Assembly: GCA_008330645.1 (NCBI GenBank) | Contig: VLTN01000025.1 | Location: 124,001 to 188,000 of the forward strand | Source of the DNA: Cafeteria roenbergensis | Taxonomy: Eukaryota; Sar; Bigyra; Bicosoecida; Cafeteriaceae | Direction of reading: 5' to 3' | Length of the DNA stretch: 64,000 nt | Shown: one piece after another, positions 50,516-58,888 of the stretch | Numbering within the stretch: the first letter of the stretch is position 1 | Layout of the letters: each line of letters begins with the position of its first letter | Translations under genes and position numbers: made by a program | The notes under the pieces: generated by a model | What the model was told of the DNA's origin: nothing | Databases searched by the model: none | What the model saw: the letters and a program-made list of their open reading frames with translations, nothing else

Positions 50516-53500
50516 TCAAACCAGCCTCAGCGAGAGTCTCCCGACCGTGTCCGTGAACATGGCGCGCGTCCAGCCAGACACCTCGGCCTTGCCGAGCCCC
50601 GCCGCGCGCAGGCGGGCCTGCTCGCCGACCACCACGGTGTCATAGATGTCGGCAGCTTGCTCCTTCGACAGGGCGCCGGGGAAGAGTGTGTGCAGAGCCG
50701 AGAGCACTTCGCGCCGTTCCAGCTGCCCTTCCTTGCGGCGGTCGAACGCGTCAAAGTCTTGCGACAAGGCCCTCCCGAAGGCCTCCCTCGCTCGCGCCCT
50801 GCTCTGGACGATGAGATCCGCAAGCGCCCCCCTGTCGACGCGGGGAGCCTGCTCAAAGAGGCGAAGAAGGTGCTCCGGGACGCGCATCTGGGCCCAGGAC
50901 GGCTCCCGCCCTCGTCGCACCAGCTGCTGAAGGGCCGTCTGTGCCTCGTCCTGCTGAGACTGAAGCAGCAGCAGCCGAACCACCTCTCGGGCCCGGGGCA
51001 GCCACACCCAGTCGGTCACACCGTCGTCCGACTCCGGAAAGGATACGCAGGCCGCCGTGCTTCGCAGCATCTGGCGCCTGACCACGTCCTTGGCGAAGGG
51101 CCGCGTCACCAGCAGCAGACGGGCCAGGCGCGGGGCGGACCACACCGTCCAGGCCGTACCTTCCACCTCCTGCTTCGCCGCCGACGGGCCGGCCATCTGC
51201 CACCACGAAGTGGCAGCCGCCGCAGATGCCGCTGCTCGGACCTTGGCAACGGGGGACACCCCAAAGGGCTGCCGCGCAACTGCCCCGGAGGCCCCGCTGG
51301 CCTGCTCGCCGGCGCTGCCGTCGTCTTCCGCGCCGTCGCTGAGGGCCCGCTCGCGGTCCTGGGACGGGGCCCGGACCCGCAGCGCTGCGGGTCCGCCCCC
51401 CCCACCCGCGTCAGCGCTGGCGTCCGCAGTTGCCTCTGCGCCCGATATGGCGGCAAGGGCGGTGGCTGCCTCCGCCTCCAGGTCAGGCCGCGCGCTGCGC
51501 GGCGAGGGCACGCCGGGCCCGCCGGTCGCCTTGGCCGCCTCCACTGCCGCCTTGACCCGCTCTCGCATCGTCGGGTCGGCCTCAATGATGTCCACGGCGC
51601 TGCCGCGCCGCCCACGCCGCCGAGACGCTCCCAGCGGCCGTCCCGCCGGGGACTGCGGGCTGCCTACGCTTCCCTCCTCCCTCGCCGTCGTGACCGACCC
51701 CTGCATGCTCGCGAAAGAGCCAGTGCTCGGGACCAGCGAGTGGTGGCTCGCCGACGCCGCGTCGGCCTGGGAGGCTGCGGCTTCGGCCGCGTTCACCACC
51801 CCTGCCGCGGCCGCAAGCTGGTCGTCGGTCATGGCGTCCGGGTTCAGCCCCGCGTCCACGCTCGCGCGCCGCCCGCGCGCCCTGTCGAACGCCCCCAGCG
51901 GAGCGCTCCGCCCTCCGCCCTCCCCCCCCGACCCGCTGCCCGCCCGCACGCGGCGGAGGTACCGGAAGAGCCCCCGGCGCAGCACGATCGTCGCGTGGAT
52001 CAGCCGCCAGGAGAAGAGGGCTCGTTGGCGGGCCCGGCCCCCCGTCGGCATGCCGGCGAGCGCCCACGCGGCTCGCGGCAGGGCCGGGAGCCGGCAAAGC
52101 CCGCGCACGCAGAGCACCACGAGCAACTCCTCCCGGGGCATGTCGACGTCGGACGCCAGGAGGCTGGCGAAGAGGTCCACCATCCGGTCAGTCTCGCTGT
52201 AGGCTCTCACGCAGCGGAGCAGAGTCGTCACGTGCCGGTCGGCCAGCGCCATCAGGCCGAAGCGTCGCTGGTAAAAGTCGCTCACGAACAGGTCCAGACG
52301 GTGCAGCTCCTGGGTGGAGGCCCCCCAAGACACGGACCCGGTGCCGTCGGACGCGGAGGAGGACGATGCCGGCTGGTTCGGGGGCTTGAAACTGCCGCTG
52401 CGAGCGGTGCTGCCCCCGGACCTGGACACGGGGCGGCTGCCCGTCGCATTGCTGGGCAGCACCGGGTCCTCCCCGCCCTCCGGCCCGAGGTCAATGCCAA
52501 AGCGAGGCGACCCCAGCAGGTCCACGGCCGTCGCAAGCTCCAGCCGCTCCCTCGTCGCGGCGCCCGCCCCCTGCTGCCACACAGCCCCATCGGCTCCGGC
52601 CGCGCCGCCAGACCCAGACGCAGGCCTCGCCACGGTCGCAGCAGCGCCACCGCCGCCAGCAGGAGGGGACCGTCGGCCACTTCGAGCCGTGCCTCCGGGG
52701 CTGGAAGACCCCGCTGACGCCGCAAAGGAGCCGGTTCGCCAGAGCGACGCGCGGCCGCCAGTGCGGCCCCGGCCGGACGCCTGGCCGGGTGGCGAGCCAG
52801 CCGCCCCCGCCACGGGCGCTGAGAACGGACTCGGGCCCTGCGAGGCGGTCGCCCCGCCAGCGGCGTTGGCGGGCGCAACAGGGGCCTCCGCGAGCGCTGC
52901 CCGTGCGAGCTGCTCGTCAGCGCCGTGGCGGTCTCTGCGCTCGGCGACGGCCGCCATCGCCGCGAACCGGGGCATGACCGTTGTCAGCAGCGCCCGCACC
53001 TGCTGGTCGCGGTCGTTGTAGATTGTGGCCATGGCCGACAGCGTCCACTGCAGCGGATACGTCGGCTTCACGCCAGACCCTTGCCTCAGCCGCTGCAGCA
53101 GCTGCTGCACCCTCACGCGCCTCCGGGTGCGTCGCTTTCCGCGCTTTCCGAGCGCGAAGGCGTCGTTCGAGGTGCCCAAGTCCGGATCGTCCCGCCTCGT
53201 CTTGCCGCCGGCGACGAGGAACTCGCCCTGCCCGCGCCCGCGCCCGCGCCCCCGCCTGCCTGGGCCACCCTCCTCGCCGCTGTCGTAGCCGCCGGCGCTG
53301 CCCGCCTCCTCGTCGGACCCGAACAGGCCGCCGCCGCCCCGAGCCTCGGCGTCCGCTGCTGCGGCCAGCCCGCCGGGCCCGGCACCTGCTGCGAACATGA
53401 TGCCCATCCCGCCGCCGCCACCGCCTCCAGCTGCGATGGAGGGGTGTGGCTCGCCCATCTGCACCGCCCTGTGGCGCTCCTCCATCCCGGCGTCCTTCTT

Positions 53501-56500
53501 CGCCTGCGCGAGGTCTGCCTCGGCCTTGCCGGCGCCCTCTCGCAGCAGCAGCAGCTCGCACATTGCAGAGAGCCTCGCCTCCTGCTCCTCCGCCGACCAG
53601 CCCCCCTCTGGAGGCCCCCGGCGACGCGGGGCCAGCTTGCGGCCGCCCCGTCGCCTGCGCCCTGCGCCCCCCCCGCCCCCGTCCTCGTCCTCGGAGCCAG
53701 TCCAGTCCCCGCTCGAGCCCGTGTCCGAGCCGCGCCTCCGACCGTGCTTGCGACGCCGCCTGCTCCTTCCACCGCCCCCTGACGCGTCACTGTCGTCGCC
53801 GCTGGCGCCGTCCCCGCGCCCGCTCTTGCGGCGCCGACCCCCCTTGGACCCGGACTTGCCACGAGACCGCCGGGACGACGATCGCCTCTTCCGCACTCGC
53901 CGTGTGCCTCCGGGGCTGACGCTCTCCACCTCGCTGCCCGACCCGCTGAAGCTGTCGGAGCCGTCGCCGCCTCCATGGGCGCCCCGGCCTCGGCCTCGGC
54001 CTCGCCGACGGCTACCCCTCCGGCGCCCGCTGCGGCCTTTGCCGCTCCCGTCCCCGCTGTCTTCACCCGACTCGGCGCCGGACGCCTTGCCTCGGCGCCG
54101 ACGTCGCCTGGTGCCACCCTCGCTAACCTCGTCGTCGTCGCTACCTCCGTCGGCCGATCCGCCTGCGCCGGCCCGCTTGCCCTTCCTGGACACCTTGACC
54201 AGCCGGCGGGTGCCGTCCTCGTCCTCCACCCACTCCTCGTCACTTCCGTCGCCCGCCGCGCCGCCGCCCTTCTTCCTCTTGACCTTCTTGACGACTTTGA
54301 CCAGACTCCGCGTGCCGTCCTCGTTCTCCACCCACTCCTCCACCTCCACCTCCACCTCCTCCTCGTCATCGTCGCTACCTCCGTCGGCCGATCCGCCTGC
54401 GCCGGCCCGCTTGCCCTTCCTGGACACCTTGACCAGCCGGCGGGTGCCGTCCTCGTCCTCCACCCACTCCTCGTCACTTCCGTCGCCCGCCGCGCCGCCG
54501 CCCTTCTTCCTCTTGACCTTCTTGACGACTTTGACCAGACTCCGCGTGCCGTCCTCGTTCTCCACCCACTCCTCCACCTCCACCTCTACCTCCTCCTCGC
54601 TTTCGCTCTCACCGCTGCCCTTGGCTCTTCCTTTCCTGGACACCTTGACCAGCCGGCGGGTGCCGTCCTCGTCCTCCACCCACTCCTCGTCACTGCCGTC
54701 GCCCGCCGCGCCGCCGCCCTTGTTGGGCTTCTTGACCTTCTTGATAACCTTGATCAGGTGCCTGTTCCCGTCCTCGTCCTCCACCCACTCCTCCACCTCC
54801 ACCTCCACCTCGCTGTCGCTGCTGTCCTCACCACCGCCCGCCTTGCCCTTCCTACCGCGACCGGCCCTGCCACCCCTGCCACCCCTGCGCTCCCCGCCCT
54901 CCGCCCCGTCAACGTCGGACCCAGACCAGCTGCTCCCGTCGCTCGCGCTGCCGTCCTCCGCGCCGCCGGCGCCAGACCCGCCCCCTGCAGCTCGCGCCTT
55001 GCGCCGCGCCGCCCGCCTCTCAGCCTTGGCCCTCGCCTCTCGCTCTTGCCGCCGCTTTGCGCGCCGCTCCGACTTGGCTTTCGCGTGAGCCTCGGCTGCC
55101 TCGCCCAGCGCGCGGTTCACGGAGTCAGGCGACACAAGCACCATTTCGCCCCGAGCCTCGTCGTCCTCCGCCGCAGCCCACTTCCGTAGAAGCAGAGCCG
55201 CACGGAGAAGCACGGCCGTGCGGTGCTTGCCCACATGGAAGCCCTTGGCCACGCCCTCCGCCCGCGCCTGCTCCACGGACCGGCGCAGCGACACAACCGC
55301 AGTGCGAAACACGTCGGCCTGCTCGAGCACCGAGATCGCCTTCTCCACAGCCTGCAGCGCCTCGCGCCGACGAAGCTCGACGTCCACCCTGGCGAGGGCG
55401 GAACCGCGCCGCATCGCCTCCAGCTGCTGCAGCCACAGCTGCTGCGCGCACCCCCACGCCGCCCCCACGACGGCCCCTTCCTCCAGGCAAGCCGAGGCAG
55501 CAAGACGCGAGAGCTCGGCGGCCGCCGCCTCGTACGTTGCCACGACCTCCTCGCCCACCTCCACCAGGCCCCTCGCGCGCTGCGACGCCGTCACAAGCTG
55601 CGAGGAGTGTGCCATCCTGTCCACATCCACGATCGCGGGGCCGTGGTCGCGAAGCGGGTCCGTCCATCCCGCCACGGGGCCGGCCTTGGAGAGGCCGTCC
55701 GCAGAGGCGCTGCCCGCCGCCTGGGCGACGCGAGGGCCGTGCTCGCTGGTCTCCAGCGTGGCTGTGATGGCGGCGAGCCTGTCGTCGATCCACCGCTCCA
55801 GCGCCCGCGGTCGCGTGCTGGCCGACACGCCGGGGACGGCCACGCCCCTCCCCAGCATCGCCACGGCCAGGGACGTCAGACGGTGCGCCTTCTCGCCCCG
55901 AGATGGCTTGGAGTCGGTGGACGTCGCGTCGCTCCGGCGGCGGGACCTGGCCCTGCTGGTGGAGCCGGCGGTCCCCGGTCGCGCGGCCGGCCTGCCTGCT
56001 TGGCGGTCGGGCTGCATGGTCGCCGACGTCCGCGTCTCTCCCTCGATCAAGTCCTCCCCGACCATATCGATCACCGCCCGCCTGGACTCCTCCGCCAGGT
56101 GCCTGAGCTCGTTTCGCCCGAGAGACGAGGTGGCGCCCCGAGCAGGCGCCACCGCCCCGCCCGAGCTGCCGGCAGCGCCGACGCTGCTTGGCTGTCCCAG
56201 GGAGGCCATGGACCGCCCGTCCGCCGCGAAACCGCCCGGCCCTGCGCCGCTCGCGGAGCCACGGCTGTGCATCGTGTCAAGAGACGCAAGCGATGGCAGA
56301 GAGCCGGCTGGGTGACCAGCAGCGGGGATGCCGCTTCCCAGCCCGCCGCCTGGCCCGCTGCCGCTGCCGGTGCCCATGGCTCCAACCGCCGGCACTCCTG
56401 GCCCCGGGGGCGGAGGCAGGAGAGCCTTTCCCCCGCGCTGGGCGTTGGTTGGGGTGCTCAGGCTGCCCAAGGCGACGAGCGAGCCGCGGCGGTCGCGGGC

Positions 56501-57970
56501 CTTGCCGCCTCGACGGATCTGCGACGCGGCCGCAAAGGCTGCCGCTGCGTCGCTGCCGGCACTGGAGTCGCTGTCGCCGCCGTCGGTCACCACCGCAGCG
56601 ACGGTTCTGCCTGCCGCGACGGTCGGGGGGACGCTGCGCGCCACGGCAATGCCCGCCGTCTGCCCGTCCGCGGCTGCCAGCTCCGCGGCCGGCACGCTGC
56701 TTGAGTCTACCCCCGCCGCCCCGCTTGCACCCGGGCGCCCCAGCGGCTGCGCACCGCTCCGCCCCTGGTCCTTCAGACCGCTGGCCTCGCCCTCCCGGCT
56801 TCCCGCCCCTGGGCCGCCAGCAGAGGCGGCCATGAGAGCTAGGAGGGGGTGGGAGCCCGCGTCGCCCTGCTGCCCCTCGCCCTTGTGGCCGGGCGGCAGA
56901 GACCCGAACCCGCCAGCCGCCCGTATCTGCAGGCCGGCGATCCGCTGCCGCTGGTGGTCTTCGCCTGTTGCGGCCGCGTAGCCCGTCCTGGCAGAGCTGG
57001 CGGTCACGTCGCGCGCCGAGTCAGGAGGGGGCGCCTCACGGGAGGCGGCCTGTGCCCCGTGGCCGGACCGCCCGCTCAGCGATCCCTCTCCCGACCGGGC
57101 TGTGCTCGCAGCGGGCGGGGCAGGGACCGGCCTCGTTCTGACCGCCTCCCTCGCCGCCGCGAAGGCGTCGGCGGCGTGCAGCTCGGCCCCCGCCCTGAAG
57201 AGCTCCTCCAGCACAGTGGGGTCGTTCACGCCCCTCCACGGCGACGCGCCCCCCGGGACCTCGCCGCCGTCCCCAGCCAGGTCGAGGGCTTGCTCGCCCT
57301 CCGGTCCGTTGAACATTGCGAAGCGGAAGGCTTCTGCCAGCGCCCGCTGGGCGTCGGGCGAGGCCCTACTGGCCGCCGCCGCCGCCGCCTCGGCCTGTCG
57401 CCTGCGCTCCCTCACCGCTCTGGCCAGCGCCTCGTCGAGGACGGCGCCGCGCGCCATGGCAGCGCGTACGGCCTCGCGGATGTCTGAGCGGGCGCCGCCA
57501 GGCGCGCTGGGCCCAGCCGGGTCGGCCGGAGCTTGCTTCGCTCCGGAGTCGGCGCCCGCGCGGGCCTGGGGGCCGCGCCGCGGGGAGCCGCGGGCCGACG
57601 CTGGGGCGCTGGCTCCAGCGCGGCGCGGGGGCGGCTTGCCAGCCGCAAGAACGCCAGTGACGCTGCGCGCCGCCTCCGACGGCAGCGATGCCACGCGGGA
57701 GGCTGCCGCGCGCAGGGCGTCCCGCCCGGGGGACGAGAGACCAGCCGCCATGGCAAGCACGTCGGCTCCGTCCTCGTCCTCCTCGTCCGTGGCCTCTGAG
57801 CCCCGGGCGAGGCCCGACGCTACCGAGTCGGCGTCTTGGTCACTGCGCACAGAGCCGGACCGCGCGCTACTGAACCTGGCAGAGGGCCGCTCGCCCACGG
57901 AAACGCGGGCGGCGCTGCTTGGCCGCGAGGCCGAGGCCTGCGGCGCCCCCGTGCCGCTCCTTGTGGCCAT
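50516..57970 (-). CDS. Giant disordered protein with tandem charged repeats and C-terminal helical domain
   Basis: 2484 aa, one exon; function not recognised. Start is ATG 57970 (MATRSGTGAPQ), the first ATG of a frame that is open further upstream. Long Ser/Ala/Gly-rich disordered regions; a helical region near residues 800-1030 with Ala/Glu/Arg-rich coil; then a Lys/Arg-rich segment; then three tandem repeats built on EEWVEDEDGTRRLVKVSRKG (54141-54815); then Arg/Ser/Gly-rich sequence. The ordered C-terminal ~650 residues include FYQRRFGLMALADRHVTTLL (about residue 1895), matching FFNRQYGLKKLAAKQRVFL in the giant protein at 1625-9703. The last part (SQDFDAFDRRKEGQLERREV) resembles a degenerate EF-hand. 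Probably a structural or scaffolding protein. Confidence 0.78.
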   Translation of the reverse strand: MATRSGTGAPQASASRPSSAARVSVGERPSARFSSARSGSVRSDQDADSVASGLARGSEATDEEDEDGADVLAMAAGLSSPGRDALRAAASRVASLPSEAARSVTGVLAAGKPPPRRAGASAPASARGSPRRGPQARAGADSGAKQAPADPAGPSAPGGARSDIREAVRAAMARGAVLDEALARAVRERRRQAEAAAAAASRASPDAQRALAEAFRFAMFNGPEGEQALDLAGDGGEVPGGASPWRGVNDPTVLEELFRAGAELHAADAFAAAREAVRTRPVPAPPAASTARSGEGSLSGRSGHGAQAASREAPPPDSARDVTASSARTGYAAATGEDHQRQRIAGLQIRAAGGFGSLPPGHKGEGQQGDAGSHPLLALMAASAGGPGAGSREGEASGLKDQGRSGAQPLGRPGASGAAGVDSSSVPAAELAAADGQTAGIAVARSVPPTVAAGRTVAAVVTDGGDSDSSAGSDAAAAFAAASQIRRGGKARDRRGSLVALGSLSTPTNAQRGGKALLPPPPGPGVPAVGAMGTGSGSGPGGGLGSGIPAAGHPAGSLPSLASLDTMHSRGSASGAGPGGFAADGRSMASLGQPSSVGAAGSSGGAVAPARGATSSLGRNELRHLAEESRRAVIDMVGEDLIEGETRTSATMQPDRQAGRPAARPGTAGSTSRARSRRRSDATSTDSKPSRGEKAHRLTSLAVAMLGRGVAVPGVSASTRPRALERWIDDRLAAITATLETSEHGPRVAQAAGSASADGLSKAGPVAGWTDPLRDHGPAIVDVDRMAHSSQLVTASQRARGLVEVGEEVVATYEAAAAELSRLAASACLEEGAVVGAAWGCAQQLWLQQLEAMRRGSALARVDVELRRREALQAVEKAISVLEQADVFRTAVVSLRRSVEQARAEGVAKGFHVGKHRTAVLLRAALLLRKWAAAEDDEARGEMVLVSPDSVNRALGEAAEAHAKAKSERRAKRRQEREARAKAERRAARRKARAAGGGSGAGGAEDGSASDGSSWSGSDVDGAEGGERRGGRGGRAGRGRKGKAGGGEDSSDSEVEVEVEEWVEDEDGNRHLIKVIKKVKKPNKGGGAAGDGSDEEWVEDEDGTRRLVKVSRKGRAKGSGESESEEEVEVEVEEWVENEDGTRSLVKVVKKVKRKKGGGAAGDGSDEEWVEDEDGTRRLVKVSRKGKRAGAGGSADGGSDDDEEEVEVEVEEWVENEDGTRSLVKVVKKVKRKKGGGAAGDGSDEEWVEDEDGTRRLVKVSRKGKRAGAGGSADGGSDDDEVSEGGTRRRRRRGKASGAESGEDSGDGSGKGRSGRRRGSRRRGRGRGRGAHGGGDGSDSFSGSGSEVESVSPGGTRRVRKRRSSSRRSRGKSGSKGGRRRKSGRGDGASGDDSDASGGGGRSRRRRKHGRRRGSDTGSSGDWTGSEDEDGGGGGAGRRRRGGRKLAPRRRGPPEGGWSAEEQEARLSAMCELLLLREGAGKAEADLAQAKKDAGMEERHRAVQMGEPHPSIAAGGGGGGGMGIMFAAGAGPGGLAAAADAEARGGGGLFGSDEEAGSAGGYDSGEEGGPGRRGRGRGRGQGEFLVAGGKTRRDDPDLGTSNDAFALGKRGKRRTRRRVRVQQLLQRLRQGSGVKPTYPLQWTLSAMATIYNDRDQQVRALLTTVMPRFAAMAAVAERRDRHGADEQLARAALAEAPVAPANAAGGATASQGPSPFSAPVAGAAGSPPGQASGRGRTGGRASLWRTGSFAASAGSSSPGGTARSGRRSPPAGGGGAAATVARPASGSGGAAGADGAVWQQGAGAATRERLELATAVDLLGSPRFGIDLGPEGGEDPVLPSNATGSRPVSRSGGSTARSGSFKPPNQPASSSSASDGTGSVSWGASTQELHRLDLFVSDFYQRRFGLMALADRHVTTLLRCVRAYSETDRMVDLFASLLASDVDMPREELLVVLCVRGLCRLPALPRAAWALAGMPTGGRARQRALFSWRLIHATIVLRRGLFRYLRRVRAGSGSGGEGGGRSAPLGAFDRARGRRASVDAGLNPDAMTDDQLAAAAGVVNAAEAAASQADAASASHHSLVPSTGSFASMQGSVTTAREEGSVGSPQSPAGRPLGASRRRGRRGSAVDIIEADPTMRERVKAAVEAAKATGGPGVPSPRSARPDLEAEAATALAAISGAEATADASADAGGGGGPAALRVRAPSQDRERALSDGAEDDGSAGEQASGASGAVARQPFGVSPVAKVRAAASAAAATSWWQMAGPSAAKQEVEGTAWTVWSAPRLARLLLVTRPFAKDVVRRQMLRSTAACVSFPESDDGVTDWVWLPRAREVVRLLLLQSQQDEAQTALQQLVRRGREPSWAQMRVPEHLLRLFEQAPRVDRGALADLIVQSRARAREAFGRALSQDFDAFDRRKEGQLERREVLSALHTLFPGALSKEQAADIYDTVVVGEQARLRAAGLGKAEVSGWTRAMFTDTVGRLSLRLV
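54141..54608 (-). repeat. 234-bp tandem duplication (two near-identical copies plus a diverged third)
   Basis: Copies at 54141-54374 and 54375-54608 are nearly identical and keep frame (78 codons). A third, more diverged and shortened copy follows to about 54815. Each unit encodes an acidic VEVEVEEWVE block, a KVVKKVK block, a GGGAAGDGSD linker and EEWVEDEDGTRRLVKVSRKG. Confidence 0.88.
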
Positions 57971-58888
57971 CACTGGCAGTGTCGGCAGCGAGCCCCCGGG
58001 CGCCAAGCCCCTGACGCGTGCCACGGGGCGAGACGCCCCAGTGGCGGTGCTGCTGTGCACCGGGACGACTCGCCCAGCAGGGGCTGCTGCAGCCCAAGCC
58101 GAGGCCAACGCTGGCGCTGCCGACTGCGCCGAGCGGGCGTCTGTGGCCGCCGAGCGCGCATGCACGGCACCAGACTGCGATGTGTGCGCCGAGAGGACGT
58201 TCTACGATGCGGTCAGAGCGCGCGCGGGGCGACGCGCACGCGGGCGATGCCGGGAGACGCTAGCTGTTGGTTGCAGGTCGGCGCTTCGCGGCCCCGGCTC
58301 TCGGCGCTGCACGAGCCACCCTGGCTCAGATCACGCCCGGCGCCGCACCGTGCCACGCAACAACACTGCCCGGGTGCGACCGCGCCTGCCCGGAAGCCGT
58401 TGCTGCTGGGCGAGGCCGGGGCAGCGATGGCACCCAGCTGGGAAAGGCAGCTCACACCTTGCCTGCGCCGCCTGGGCGGGGCTTCCTTCCCAAGCAGCTG
58501 CTGCAACGAGCGAGGCCGCGACCGGCTTCCCGCGTAGAAGGGGTAGGGGCTTGCTGGCGCGCTCATGGCGCTGCCAGGCCGGCCCGTGTGCGTTTGGCTC
58601 GTGCGTTCGTTTCGCTGGCACCAGCACTCGCTCTGCCCCGGACTGCGCGCGCAGGGCCCGCGCACACGCGCCACACAGCGTTGCGGCGCGTGGGCTCAGT
58701 TTCGGGTGCAGCGCGCGGCGCTTTGCGCCGGGGGGCGAGAGCCTTGCGGTTGGCTATCGGGGTGGGGCTCACGCCAAGGGCGAGGGCGATCGGAGCACGC
58801 ACGCGTCACCGCAAGCAAGCAAGCAAGCAAGCAAGCAAGCTGCTATCATTCGGACGCTCAGCTGCAAGGGGCGGGTGCATAGGCAAAC
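57971..58888. other. Intergenic region with (GCAA)n microsatellite
   Basis: About 920 bp between the start of the giant gene and the stop of the first SLC44 gene, both on the - strand, so it should hold the giant gene's promoter and the transporter's 3' region. The part nearest 57970 remains open in the giant gene's frame but lacks an ATG. A (GCAA)7.5 repeat lies at 58811-58840. No other gene seen. Confidence 0.5.
58811..58840 (+). repeat. (GCAA)n tetranucleotide microsatellite
   Basis: Seven and a half perfect GCAA units just 3' of the first SLC44 gene; the only pure tetranucleotide repeat noticed in the window. Confidence 0.9.

Noticed and set aside
57971-58165. Second giant gene starting at 58165
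   Set aside because: The codon is GTG; the first true ATG is 57970. An upstream exon cannot be excluded.
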